DNA of 64,000 nt from the NCBI RefSeq assembly GCF_002002735.1, contig NZ_MUNY01000059.1, positions 186,001 to 250,000 of the forward strand. Direction: 5' to 3'. The translations under genes were made by a program, and so were the position numbers. Position 1 is the first letter of the stretch; the number at the start of each line of letters is the position of its first letter. This stretch comes from Algoriphagus sp. A40 (GTDB lineage: Bacteria > Bacteroidota > Bacteroidia > Cytophagales > Cyclobacteriaceae). Under the pieces are notes generated by a model that worked only from the letters and a program-made list of their open reading frames with translations, was not told where the DNA came from and did no database searches. Positions 44,709 through 53,743 of the stretch are shown here, piece by piece.

Positions 44709-45581
44709 ATGTCCAAGCCAGATTTAGCCATTCGCACCGTTGTTTTTAGCATTTTAGGAAATGCGGTTTTGGCCGTAATAAAATTCCTGGCAGGTATTTT
44801 TGGCAATTCATATGCACTAATTGCAGACGGTATTGAGTCAACTGTTGATATTTTTTCCTCCTTTTTGGTCTTGATTGGATTGAAATACGCCGCTCGACCG
44901 GCAGATGAAAACCATCCCTACGGTCATGGAAAAGCAGAACCTTTGATCACATTTTTGGTCGTCGCCTTTTTGATTGTTTCTGCATTTACGATTGGATGGC
45001 AAGCTATTATCAACATTCAGACTCCCCACGAATTGCCTTCTTCCTGGACTTTGATAGTCCTTGGCGGAATTATTCTTTGGAAAGAAATCTCTTATCAGGT
45101 GGTCATCAGGCGGGCTAAAAAGCTCAAAAGCTCTTCACTCAAAGCCGAAGCCTGGCATCACCGATCGGATGCGATTACTTCTATCGCCGCATTTATTGGA
45201 ATCACGGTGGCAATTTTCGGAGGTGAAGGATTTGAGGTTGCGGATGATTACGCGGCCTTGGTTGCCTGCGGATTTATTCTTTACAATTGCTATGGGATTT
45301 TCCGCCCAGCCTTGGGAGAGGTAATGGACGAAAACAATTTCGAAGAACTTACACGGGAAATCAGGGAAATTGCTTTGAGTGTAAAAGGTGTGGAAGGCAC
45401 AGAAAAGTGCTTTATCCGAAAGGCAGGGATGAAATACCATGTTGATCTCCATGCCAAGGTAAAGGGGGATCTGACTGTCAAAGAAGGCCATGACATCGCA
45501 CATAAACTTAAAGACACCTTAAGAAAAGAAATTCCCCAGCTTGGCCACGTGCTCATTCATATAGAACCCTATTTTCAATGA
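44709..45581 (+). CDS. Cation diffusion facilitator family transporter
   Basis: 290 residues. Six membrane helices with the CDF metal site: ADGIESTVD in helix 2 and the HHRSD motif in helix 5 (KAEAWHHRSDAITS). The cytosolic tail (about 210-290) has a ferredoxin-like fold with GVEGTEKCFIRKAGMKYHVD and HVLIHIEPYF. It exports divalent metal ions such as Zn2+, Fe2+ or Mn2+ by proton exchange. DGIES and HHRSD (rather than HxxxD) suggest the Fe/Zn-CDF (FieF-like) group, but substrate choice is inference. Confidence 0.92.
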   Translation: MSKPDLAIRTVVFSILGNAVLAVIKFLAGIFGNSYALIADGIESTVDIFSSFLVLIGLKYAARPADENHPYGHGKAEPLITFLVVAFLIVSAFTIGWQAIINIQTPHELPSSWTLIVLGGIILWKEISYQVVIRRAKKLKSSSLKAEAWHHRSDAITSIAAFIGITVAIFGGEGFEVADDYAALVACGFILYNCYGIFRPALGEVMDENNFEELTREIREIALSVKGVEGTEKCFIRKAGMKYHVDLHAKVKGDLTVKEGHDIAHKLKDTLRKEIPQLGHVLIHIEPYFQ

Positions 45582-46029
45582 GTAGGAATCTTCGGTTTTG
45601 CAATTGTTCCTAGAGGGTTATTCTCGGGGAAAATTAAGTCAAACTATATGTCATCCAGAAATTATTCGATTGCCACATGTTAATTTTTTTAAATATGGAA
45701 ATACAGAATTATACCGGTAACCAAATTTTATTTTACCGCACCTCGACTTCGATAGGTGCCCGATTGTTATTGTTTTTGAGAGGTGGAGAAAATGCTGAAA
45801 ATCAATTTTTCAAATCCTCAATTTTTTAAAATAAATAGTTTAAACAAGATGCAACCTGATTTTTCTCAGGTTTTTTACAGTAATTATTGGCAACTTTTGG
45901 TTTATGGCTTCAGAATCAGGAATAGAATTTTTCAAAAACCCTTCTTCCATATTCACCAAAGGCCTGTTTTTACAAAAAAAAGCTTAAATATCGTGAGCGA
46001 GACATTTACCCAGCTTAATTCCATTTCCT
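45582..46029. other. Long leader region ahead of the RND efflux operon
   Basis: About 450 bp, A/T-rich, with no convincing gene. It carries a stem GCACCT/AGGTGC (45738-45743 with 45754-45759), a terminator-like hairpin at 45853-45876, and a 27-codon frame from ATG 45904 to TAA 45987. These may form a regulated leader for the downstream efflux genes. Confidence 0.45.
45853..45876 (+). terminator. Terminator-like hairpin with no gene directly upstream
   Basis: Stem AACCTGA / TCAGGTT (45853-45859 with 45866-45872), six-base loop, T run to 45876. It is 270 bp after the CDF stop and 154 bp before the efflux operon, so it may act as a late terminator, the end of a small transcript or an attenuator. 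Confidence 0.6.
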
Positions 46030-47169
46030 ATGAAATTTCCAATTAATACAAAAACCCAGTTTTTGGGTTCTTTGTCACTACTCTTTCTGCTGGTTGCCTG
46101 TAAGGAAGAAGTGGTAACAGTAGCTCCCCCCATGCAGGTCAATGTGGTCAAAGCCATTCAAAATGATGTCCCGCTTTATGAAGAATTTGTCGCCCAAGTC
46201 TATGGTAAATCAGATGTGGATATCCGTGCCCGGGTAGAAGGATGGGTAACCTCAGTGAATTTCAAAGAAGGATCAGTCGTGAAAAAAGGAGACCTTCTTT
46301 ATACCATTGATGATATCGAATACAAAAACAACCTTGATCGACAGGCGAGTGAAGTTACCCGTGCCCAAACCGAATTGGTCAGAGCTGAAAATGAGTTAAA
46401 CCGGGTACGACCTCTGACTGAGATGAACGCCCTGAGTAAAAAAGATCTGGATAACGCGGTGGCTGAATACGAAGCAGCAAAAGCTCATGTTGCCTCCACC
46501 CAATCCACCCTGGAAAATGCCAAAATAGAATTGGGATATACACGGGTCACTTCTCCTTTCGAAGGAATTATCGGTATTTCCAATGTGAGAGTTGGTGATT
46601 ATGTAAGTCGGGTTGGTGGGACTTCAGTGCTCACCACTATTTCTAGTGTTGACGGAGTTAGGGTTCGTTTTCAAATCAGCGAAAGAGAATATTTGAGAAT
46701 TGCCCAACTTAGCCCAGAGGAACTTTCGAATGCAAGAAAAAGCGTTGAGTTGTTATTGGCAGATGGAACGGTATTTCCTGAAAAAGGTGAAATAGATTTT
46801 GCCAACCGTGAAATTGATCCCAAGACCGGAACCCTTACTATTGAGGCTTCCTTTCCAAATCCAAGCGGACTCCTTCGCCCGGGACTTTTTGTGAAAACAA
46901 GGGTTTTGCTTAAGACTGCATCTGCAGCGGTAATGATTCCACAACGTGCGGTATTCCAGCTCCAAAATCTAAATCAGGTATTTACAGTATCTGACTCCAG
47001 CACGCTGAAGGCAACCACCATAGAGGCCGGACAGAAAGTCGGAGACGCTTGGATCATCACAAGTGGGCTGAAACCGGGGGATCGTGTGGCGATAATAGGT
47101 TCGGCCGGCCTTACGGCAAATGCCAAAATCGAGGTAATTGAACAAGCCTGGACTCCAAAAGGCAACTAA
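46030..47169 (+). CDS. RND efflux periplasmic adaptor (MFP)
   Basis: 379 residues. Lipobox LLVAC (Cys24). The standard adaptor layout is seen: beta-barrel and lipoyl halves (YGKSDVDIRARVEGWVTSVN, VKKGDLLYTIDDIEYKNNLD), an alpha hairpin (about 105-165, rich in Glu/Ala heptads), and the closing half (TRVTSPFEGIIGISNVRVGD, ISEREYLRIAQ, GTLTIEASFPNPSGLLRPGL, IPQRAVFQLQNLNQVFTV). It links the inner-membrane pump to the outer-membrane channel. First gene of a three-gene efflux operon. Confidence 0.95.
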   Translation: MKFPINTKTQFLGSLSLLFLLVACKEEVVTVAPPMQVNVVKAIQNDVPLYEEFVAQVYGKSDVDIRARVEGWVTSVNFKEGSVVKKGDLLYTIDDIEYKNNLDRQASEVTRAQTELVRAENELNRVRPLTEMNALSKKDLDNAVAEYEAAKAHVASTQSTLENAKIELGYTRVTSPFEGIIGISNVRVGDYVSRVGGTSVLTTISSVDGVRVRFQISEREYLRIAQLSPEELSNARKSVELLLADGTVFPEKGEIDFANREIDPKTGTLTIEASFPNPSGLLRPGLFVKTRVLLKTASAAVMIPQRAVFQLQNLNQVFTVSDSSTLKATTIEAGQKVGDAWIITSGLKPGDRVAIIGSAGLTANAKIEVIEQAWTPKGN

Positions 47170-47205
47170 ACCGAATCTTTTTCCAATAATTTTCTCCTTA
47201 GCTAT

Positions 47206-50200
47206 ATGAGTGAGTTTTTCATTAGAAGGCCCATAGTCGCCATGGTGATCTCAATTTTGATGATCATTATGGGTCTGATTACCCTGGGCGGAATCCCGAT
47301 ATCCAAGTACCCGGACATCACCCCTCCGATGGTTCAGGTGACTACAACTTTCACAGGAGCAAATGCCGTCAACGTGGAGCAAGCCGTGGCTACTCCGATC
47401 GAACAGCAGGTAAACGGTGTAGAAGAGATGCTCTACATGAAGTCTATCAATGCCGCAGATGGATCACTGACACTTCAGGTTTCCTTCGAAGTGGGTACTG
47501 ATCTGGACAACGCCAACATGCTGACCCAAAACCGGGTTTCACAGGCAAGTGCAAAAATGCCTACCGAGGTCAAAAACTTCGGGGTTACTACCAAAAAATC
47601 CCTGGTCTTTCCTTTGATGCTGGTTTCCTTGTCATCACCAAACCAAACCTATGACGCTTCCTTCCTCAATAATTACGCAAACATCAATATCGTCGATCAG
47701 CTCAAGCGGGTCAAAGGTGTCGGGGACGTAATCCTCTTCGGTGGCGCGGATTATTCAATGAGAATTTGGCTGGATCCTGATCAATTGACCAAGCTTAACC
47801 TGACAGTGAATGACGTTTCCAACGCTGTCAGAAAGCAAAATGCAATTGCTCCGGGTGGTAAATTCGGAGCTCCACCATCCCCGGCAGGTGTCGAATATAC
47901 TTACACAGTTACGCTTCAGGAGCGATTGGTGACGGAAGAAGAATTCGGGAATATCATAGTCAAATCGGATGAAAAAGGATCTATTATCCGATTGAAGGAC
48001 ATCGGCAGGATCGAACTTGGCCTCGACAATTACAACTCTTCCAGCCGATTGAATTCCAAAGCAGCCTCCACCATCGTGGTCTATCAAATGCCCGGTTCCA
48101 ATGCATTGGAAGTTGCCGAATCAATTCAGACTACCGTCGCTGACCTTCAAAAATACTTTCCTGAGGACCTGAGATACGATATTGCTCTTGATACTACGCG
48201 TGCAGTTTCCGTGGGTATTGAGGAAATCATCCACACTTTATTTGAGGCTGTTGCGCTCGTAATCATCGTGGTATTCCTGTTCCTTCAGGACTGGAGAGCG
48301 ACGCTGATTCCTTTGCTTACTGTTCCGGTTTCCCTGATCGGTACCTTTATCATCTTCCCGATGTTGGGATTCTCGGTCAATGTGCTTTCTCTCTTGGGGC
48401 TAGTCCTCGCCATAGGTCTGGTCGTCGATGACGCGATTGTGGTCGTGGAAGCCGTAATGCACAACATTGAGCATGGCATGAAGCCCAAAGAAGCTACCCA
48501 AAAAGCCATGAAAGAAGTGGGTGGCCCGGTAGTTGCCATCGCCTTGATTCTCGCAGCAGTTTTCGTTCCAGTTGCCTTTGCTGGAGGAATCACCGGAAGG
48601 CTTTACCAGCAGTTTGCGATTACGATTGCGATTTCGGTATTGTTCTCTGCATTCAACGCATTGACGCTTAGTCCAGCGCTTTCAGCCATTATTTTGAAGC
48701 CCAAAAAAGAATCCAAAGGGCTGCTCCAGCGCTTCTTCAATGCCTTCAACCGTGGCTTTGATAAATTTACTTTAGGATACACCGGAATTGCCGGTGCAGT
48801 AGCCAAAAAGTCGATCCGATCACTGATCATTATCGGTTTTGTAACTGGAGGAGTTGTACTTCTTAACGGTGGAATCCCAAGCGGATTTGTCCCGGAGGAG
48901 GACGAAGGCTACTTCCTAATCAACGTGCAACTTCCTGATGCGGCTTCTTTGGAACGCTCAGATGAAGTGGCGAAAAAAGTAGAGGCAATTCTGGGAGAAA
49001 AAGAGGAAATCGAATTCTCTACCATGGTTTTGGGCTATAGCTTGCTTACCCAATCCTATTCTACCAGCAATGCCTTCGTGTTCGTTTCCCTGAAACCATG
49101 GGACGAGCGAACCAAAACTGCAAAACAGCTGATTCAGGAAGCTAATCAGGCATTTAGAGGAACTGTCACCGAAGCGTCTACTATTGCATTTGGTCCTCCT
49201 CCGATTGAAGGTCTTGGAACATCCGCAGGTTTTACAATGCAGCTTCAGGACCGCTCCGGAAATTCGCCACAATACCTGGACGAACAAACTCAGGCTTTTA
49301 TAGCCGAAGCCAGAAAACGGCCAGAGATTGGGAGTATCTTTTCGCTTTACCGATCCAATGTCCCTCAGAAAAAAATCATCATCGATTTTGACAAAGTCGA
49401 AAAACTAGGCATTGATCTAAGCGAAGTGACCAGTACAATCTCTACCTATTTAGGAAGTGCCTATGTCAACGACTTCAACAGATTTGGCCGACAATACAAA
49501 GTCTTTGTCCAGGCCGAGGGCAAAAACCGATTAGAACCGGATGACCTTGCAAAATATTACGTCAGAAGCAAAGCCGGAGAAATCATCCCCCTCAGCACCA
49601 TCACCACGGTAGAGGACAATGCAGGACCTTCTTATACCAACCGATTCAACATGTATCGCGCTGCGGAAATATCCGGAGCACCAAAGGAAGGATATAGCTC
49701 TGCCGCCGCACTCAAAGCACTGGAAGAAGTAGCTGCCGGCATGCCAAAAGAAATCGGGTATGCCTGGAGTAATATGTCCTATCAAGAAAAAGCTGCGGAA
49801 GGTACCGGAGGCACCATGTTCCTGATGGCCTTGATCTTCGTATTCCTGATTTTGGCCGCACAATATGAAAGTTGGACATTGCCTTTCTCAGTTTTGCTCG
49901 GAGTACCTGCAGCTATCTTGGGAGCATTCCTGGGACTTTGGCTGGGAGGGCTTTGGAGTGTCAGTTATGTTAACAACGTCTTTGCCCAAATCGGCCTTGT
50001 GATGTTGATCGGGTTGACTGCCAAAAACGCCATCCTGATCGTGGAATTTGCCAAAATGCTTCATGAGGAGCAAGGCAAAACATTATACGAAGCGGCAATG
50101 GAATCTGCCAAGCTCCGACTTCGTCCAATTCTGATGACTTCCTTTGCCTTTATGCTTGGTGTGGTTCCTTTGCTTACAGCAACTGGTGCCGGTGCCGAAG

Positions 50201-50370
50201 CAAGAAAAGTAATGGGTATGGCCGTATTCAGCGGAACTCTGATTGCAACAATTATTGGGGTAATCGTGGTCCCTGGCTTGTATGTGTTGATAGAAAGCAT
50301 GGGGGGAAAGAAAAATAAACCCATCCCACCTGCATCTCCTGCTGTTTCACCTTCTGAACCGACTCATTGA
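47206..50370 (+). CDS. HAE1-type RND multidrug efflux permease
   Basis: 1054 residues, normal for AcrB/MexB. It starts MSEFFIRRPIVAMVISILMI and has twelve membrane helices. The proton relay is present: GLVVDDAIVVVEAVMHN in helix 4 (the paired Asp) and GLTAKNAILIVEFAKM in helix 10 (the Lys). Large periplasmic loops contain GDVILFGGADYSMRIWLDPD and LGTSAGFTMQLQDRSGN, typical of the drug-binding porter domains. It exports hydrophobic compounds using the proton gradient. It lies 36 bp after the adaptor and 1 bp before the outer-membrane gene. Confidence 0.97.
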   Translation: MSEFFIRRPIVAMVISILMIIMGLITLGGIPISKYPDITPPMVQVTTTFTGANAVNVEQAVATPIEQQVNGVEEMLYMKSINAADGSLTLQVSFEVGTDLDNANMLTQNRVSQASAKMPTEVKNFGVTTKKSLVFPLMLVSLSSPNQTYDASFLNNYANINIVDQLKRVKGVGDVILFGGADYSMRIWLDPDQLTKLNLTVNDVSNAVRKQNAIAPGGKFGAPPSPAGVEYTYTVTLQERLVTEEEFGNIIVKSDEKGSIIRLKDIGRIELGLDNYNSSSRLNSKAASTIVVYQMPGSNALEVAESIQTTVADLQKYFPEDLRYDIALDTTRAVSVGIEEIIHTLFEAVALVIIVVFLFLQDWRATLIPLLTVPVSLIGTFIIFPMLGFSVNVLSLLGLVLAIGLVVDDAIVVVEAVMHNIEHGMKPKEATQKAMKEVGGPVVAIALILAAVFVPVAFAGGITGRLYQQFAITIAISVLFSAFNALTLSPALSAIILKPKKESKGLLQRFFNAFNRGFDKFTLGYTGIAGAVAKKSIRSLIIIGFVTGGVVLLNGGIPSGFVPEEDEGYFLINVQLPDAASLERSDEVAKKVEAILGEKEEIEFSTMVLGYSLLTQSYSTSNAFVFVSLKPWDERTKTAKQLIQEANQAFRGTVTEASTIAFGPPPIEGLGTSAGFTMQLQDRSGNSPQYLDEQTQAFIAEARKRPEIGSIFSLYRSNVPQKKIIIDFDKVEKLGIDLSEVTSTISTYLGSAYVNDFNRFGRQYKVFVQAEGKNRLEPDDLAKYYVRSKAGEIIPLSTITTVEDNAGPSYTNRFNMYRAAEISGAPKEGYSSAAALKALEEVAAGMPKEIGYAWSNMSYQEKAAEGTGGTMFLMALIFVFLILAAQYESWTLPFSVLLGVPAAILGAFLGLWLGGLWSVSYVNNVFAQIGLVMLIGLTAKNAILIVEFAKMLHEEQGKTLYEAAMESAKLRLRPILMTSFAFMLGVVPLLTATGAGAEARKVMGMAVFSGTLIATIIGVIVVPGLYVLIESMGGKKNKPIPPASPAVSPSEPTH

Positions 50371-50371
50371 T

Positions 50372-51757
50372 ATGAATAAGTTAATCATACCGATAATCAT
50401 CCTGTTGGTTCTTTCCGGCTGTGCCGTTGGACCAAAATATTCCCGACCTGAAACCGTAGAAACGAAAACACCGGTGGGCTATGCTTTTGCTATTACTTCC
50501 GCAGACTCCATCACCAACCTGGAGTGGTGGGAAGTGTATCAAGACACCGCTTTGCAGTCACTGATTCGATATGCGCTGGATTCCAACCTCAACTTGCTTA
50601 CAGCTGTTGCCCGGGTAGAGGAAGCTCAGGCCATTTTGGGTTACAACAAAGCCAACATGGGCCCGGCCTTTGGGGTAAGCGGGGCAGCACGGGCATCTGA
50701 TTTTGGTGATCGGGCTTCCGAAGCTGGCGTAGCTTTTAATTCCAACGCCTATTCAGTCTTGGGAAATGTATCCTGGGAAATTGACATTTGGGGAAAACTG
50801 AGACATGCCAATCGGGCCGCCTACGCGGAATTATTGGCCACTGAGGAAAACCGCAAATCGATCTACATCAGCTTGGTCGCGCAGATTGCTGAGTTGTATT
50901 TTAATCTGAGAGGCCTGGATGAGCGGTACAAAATCACCCAACGAACCTATGAATCCCGACTGGAATACCTTCGTATCATCAATCTGAGATTCGAGCAAGG
51001 TGAGGTTTCTGAATTGGACAAACTGCAGGCCGAACAAATCGCCGCCGATGCCAAGGCCCAAATTTACAGTCTGGAAAGGGGAATCATTTTCGTGGAAAAT
51101 GCCCTCAACATTCTCTCCGGAAAACCTTACTCCCCTATCGTAAGAGGCCTTCAAAACAACCAACAATCACTCCCATTGGAGATTCCGAGCGGACTTCCTT
51201 CCGAACTCCTCACCAGAAGACCAGATATCGTGGGTGCTGAGCAGCTGTTGGTAGCCCAAACTGAGCGGATTGGAATGGCTGTAGCTATGAGATTTCCCAC
51301 CCTGAGTCTGACCGGATTTTTTGGTGTCGCCAGCCCGGATATTTCCAAACTCTTTGTACCCAATGCCGTCCTGGGATCAATCACAGGTCAATTGGCAGCT
51401 CCGGTTTTTCAGTTTGGACAAAATAAACGAAGGGTAGAAGCCGAACGCGCTAGAGCAAAGCAGTTTGCCTTCCAATACGAGCAGACTGTAATCGAAGCCT
51501 TTGCTGAAGTGGAAAACTCCCTAGCTGAGATTCGAACTTACACCAATGAATACGAGGCCCGAACCAAGCAAGTGGCAGCCACAGAGAAATCGCTGATGCT
51601 TTCCAAAGCGCTCTATGACAATGGCTATACGTCTTTCTTGCAGGTCTTGGATGCCGAACGCGAGTTGTATTACTCCGAATTTGAAAAATCTCTAGCGTTG
51701 GAATATCAGCTAACTTCTACCGTGAGGCTGTATAAAGCGCTTGGGGGTGGATGGTAA
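50372..51757 (+). CDS. Outer-membrane efflux channel (NodT/OprM family)
   Basis: 461 residues. Lipobox LVLSGC (Cys17), then AVGPKYSRPE, the usual NodT-family start. Two TolC-like repeats with long helices follow; the second half has LLTRRPDIVGAEQLLVAQTE, MRFPTLSLTGFFG, LAAPVFQFGQNKRRVEAERA and LSKALYDNGYTSFLQVLDAE, all conserved. It makes the trimeric exit duct of the tripartite pump. Last gene of the operon, followed by a terminator. No regulator gene is adjacent. Confidence 0.95.
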   Translation: MNKLIIPIIILLVLSGCAVGPKYSRPETVETKTPVGYAFAITSADSITNLEWWEVYQDTALQSLIRYALDSNLNLLTAVARVEEAQAILGYNKANMGPAFGVSGAARASDFGDRASEAGVAFNSNAYSVLGNVSWEIDIWGKLRHANRAAYAELLATEENRKSIYISLVAQIAELYFNLRGLDERYKITQRTYESRLEYLRIINLRFEQGEVSELDKLQAEQIAADAKAQIYSLERGIIFVENALNILSGKPYSPIVRGLQNNQQSLPLEIPSGLPSELLTRRPDIVGAEQLLVAQTERIGMAVAMRFPTLSLTGFFGVASPDISKLFVPNAVLGSITGQLAAPVFQFGQNKRRVEAERARAKQFAFQYEQTVIEAFAEVENSLAEIRTYTNEYEARTKQVAATEKSLMLSKALYDNGYTSFLQVLDAERELYYSEFEKSLALEYQLTSTVRLYKALGGGW

Positions 51758-51796
51758 ATTGAGTTGACCTAAGACGAAAGACCGGAGACAGAAGTA

Positions 51797-51832
51797 AGAG
51801 CCGAGGGAGAAATCCTTCGGCTCTTTTTTTTT
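51797..51832 (+). terminator. Intrinsic terminator of the RND efflux operon
   Basis: Stem AGAGCCGAGG / CCTTCGGCTCT (51797-51806 with 51814-51824), one bulge, followed by T run to about 51832. It lies 40 bases after the last stop. Confidence 0.9.
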
Positions 51833-51848
51833 ATCGAAAATATCAAAA

Positions 51849-51868
51849 AATACCCAGTACTGGGTATT
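51849..51868. promoter_or_regulatory. Perfect 20-bp palindrome
   Basis: AATACCCAGTACTGGGTATT is an exact palindrome with no loop, so it looks like a protein-binding site rather than a terminator. It stands between the efflux operon terminator and the accessory island. Its binder is unknown. Confidence 0.5.
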
Positions 51869-51976
51869 GTGGAGAGAAGGATTTAGGCCGTTATTGAGAA
51901 AGAAAGTTCACCCAAAAGAAACACAAATGCTGCCATTTCTGGCAAATAGGTGCACCAAAGGTGTATAAATAAACAA

Positions 51977-52650
51977 GTTAGCAGAAATACTAAAACTAAA
52001 AACAGATAAAAATTGTATTATAAAATTAAAACTCTCGTCGGCGTCCTGATAATTGGAGCAATTGGATCTCTCCTATACGATGTTCTTTTAAAAGACTTTT
52101 TCTTCTTTTTAGGGTCGATTTTCGTTAGTGTCGCCACCTTTATATATAGTGGATATGTCGATCATCTTTATAGCGATGTCGGAAAAGGCGGTTTATTCTT
52201 TCAAGTCTTGCCAGCGGTCCTTATTGTCACGATTATTTTATGCTCTCCATATTATTTTTATAACAAGATAAACCGAGTTTACGCTAAACAGGATAGCCCT
52301 GTATTAGAAACTGGTGGAAAATTTAACCCAATAACTTATTTGGTGCAAAGGAAGAAAAGGATGAATGTATTTATCAGTGTAATGGGAATACCAATAATTA
52401 TTATATATTCTGATATGTTGATAAAAGAGGTATCGACTATAAAAGCATGTAGAAAAATTGAGAGGAATTTAGACATAATACGACCTCACATTGGAGAAAA
52501 AAATTATCATATTTTATACAGTGATTATAGACAAATAGACGGTAAATCCAAATTAATTGATCTCATAAATGATATAAATATTAAAGCCAAAAAAGCAGAA
52601 GTTGATTTACCGGAAATAAATTTACTTGGATTATAAGTACTTCTGCTAAC
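51977..52650. repeat. Inverted 14-bp repeats bounding the first accessory gene
   Basis: GTTAGCAGAAATAC at 51977-51990 and GTACTTCTGCTAAC at 52637-52650 are inverted copies with one mismatch. The second begins at the base after the stop codon of the gene between them and runs into the long palindrome at 52645. Such pairing between a cassette start (GTTAGCA) and its own 3' site (TGCTAAC) is the layout of integron cassettes. Confidence 0.55.
52013..52636 (+). CDS. Hypothetical membrane protein (accessory, A/T-rich)
   Basis: 207 residues from TTG 52013. About four hydrophobic segments: TLVGVLIIGAIGSLLYDV, FFFFLGSIFVSVATFIYSG, LPAVLIVTIILCSPYYFY and VFISVMGIPIIIIYSDMLI. A soluble basic C-terminal tail of about 70 residues has a helical pattern (NYHILYSDYRQIDGKSKLID). 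No family recognised. Its base composition is visibly more A/T-rich than its neighbours, suggesting recent acquisition. It is bounded by the 14-bp inverted repeats and followed by the long palindrome. Confidence 0.65.
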   Translation: MYYKIKTLVGVLIIGAIGSLLYDVLLKDFFFFLGSIFVSVATFIYSGYVDHLYSDVGKGGLFFQVLPAVLIVTIILCSPYYFYNKINRVYAKQDSPVLETGGKFNPITYLVQRKKRMNVFISVMGIPIIIIYSDMLIKEVSTIKACRKIERNLDIIRPHIGEKNYHILYSDYRQIDGKSKLIDLINDINIKAKKAEVDLPEINLLGL

Positions 52651-52780
52651 AACGACTACACACAATCGGCTCGTTCAGAGTAATTGAACGATTCGTTTTT
52701 CATAACTTCGTTTCCATTAGCAGATAATTCTCATTTCCAGTCGACGCCGACTGTTGTGAGAGCCGCGAAACGTTGTAAGC
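52645..52780. repeat. attC-like long imperfect palindrome (first)
   Basis: The ends are GCTAACAACG (52645-52654) and CGTTGTAAGC (52771-52780), inverted with 9 of 10 matching. Inside, CACAA..TCGGC.TCG on the left matches the reverse complement of the right arm (CGA.GCCGA..TTGTG) with short insertions. A further hairpin TCGTTCA/TGAACGA lies at 52671-52691. Length (about 136 bp), AAC/GTT ends and position directly after a gene fit an integron attC-like site. No integrase gene is in the window. Confidence 0.5.
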
Positions 52781-52790
52781 AAGCTAAAAA

Positions 52791-53735
52791 ATGAGCATCG
52801 TTGAAATTGACGAAACAGAAGTAAAAAATTTTCAGAATTTGCTCGAATTTCTGAAAAGGCTATCTCATGATGGGGTGACTCCTCTGATAGAAAAACAAGT
52901 GAAATCAATGCTCGGGTTTTCCTTGAAGTTCTTTTCGCATTTGGTCTTGGAAGACACCTTTCCCGAAATTTGCCGACTGACAATCAATAATAGAATTTTT
53001 GGAGAGAATAGACGTATTAACGAAATTAAGTATTTAAAGTATCCCCCTAATGAATTAGTCAAAAAATACGGACGTTGCAATCAACCGAATGAAAGTGTTT
53101 TATATGGCGCATTTGGTATAATGACTGTCTTAAATGAACTGAAGCCTCGAGTTGGTGACTTAATAACCAAAACGACTTGGCAACTGAAATCTGAACAAAC
53201 GTTGAAATTTTGTCCTATTTTTAGAAATCAACCTGATGGAGACGTTATCAACCCACGGACGTTTGAGATAAATCAAGAGTTCGAAAAGTTGATAAGAGAC
53301 TATCCTAAGAATATCAAGTCTCAAATTCTTGACCTAGCCAAATTCATTGCGGACTCATTTTCAAAAAGAATTACTTCAAATAATCATCTTGATTACGTTT
53401 TTAGCGCATACTTTGCTAGCAAGATATTTAATGAATTTGAAAATGGTTCAATTGAAGCTATCTACTACCCTAGTGTTCAGGACAAACTTTCTTTCGAGAA
53501 TATTGCAATCAAACCATCATCATTTGATCAAAAATATGAACTAGTGGAAGTTAAGGAAAGTGTCATCACAGTTGATCCAAGAAATGGAAGCCGTGGCTAT
53601 TTAATGGATGGACTGACAGAATGTAAATCATTCGACTTCGCTTCAGGCAGAATACTTTGGGACAGCAAAAAATTTTACCAATCAAAAGATAGATTAGAAA
53701 AATTGATAAGAGAATTTGAATTAAAATTAGAATAA
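52791..53735 (+). CDS. RES-domain protein (accessory, A/T-rich)
   Basis: 314 residues, no signal peptide. The RES fold is suggested by CRLTINNR (Arg62), YGRCNQPNESVLYGAFGIMT (Arg95, Tyr105), NELKPRVGD (Glu116) and IEAIYYPSVQD (Ser228), matching the Arg-Glu-Ser order and the LYxA and IxYPS contexts of the family. In known RES toxins these residues degrade NAD+. An N-terminal helical region (about 1-55) is extra. There is no adjacent antitoxin (Xre/MbcA-like) gene, which is unusual. It lies between two attC-like palindromes. The family match is by eye and moderate. Confidence 0.65.
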   Translation: MSIVEIDETEVKNFQNLLEFLKRLSHDGVTPLIEKQVKSMLGFSLKFFSHLVLEDTFPEICRLTINNRIFGENRRINEIKYLKYPPNELVKKYGRCNQPNESVLYGAFGIMTVLNELKPRVGDLITKTTWQLKSEQTLKFCPIFRNQPDGDVINPRTFEINQEFEKLIRDYPKNIKSQILDLAKFIADSFSKRITSNNHLDYVFSAYFASKIFNEFENGSIEAIYYPSVQDKLSFENIAIKPSSFDQKYELVEVKESVITVDPRNGSRGYLMDGLTECKSFDFASGRILWDSKKFYQSKDRLEKLIREFELKLE

Positions 53736-53743
53736 AGCAGGTG

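Noticed and set aside
45783..46046. 87-codon open frame before the efflux adaptor
   Set aside because: It runs through the terminator hairpin and overlaps the adaptor start; its composition is that of A/T-rich non-coding DNA.
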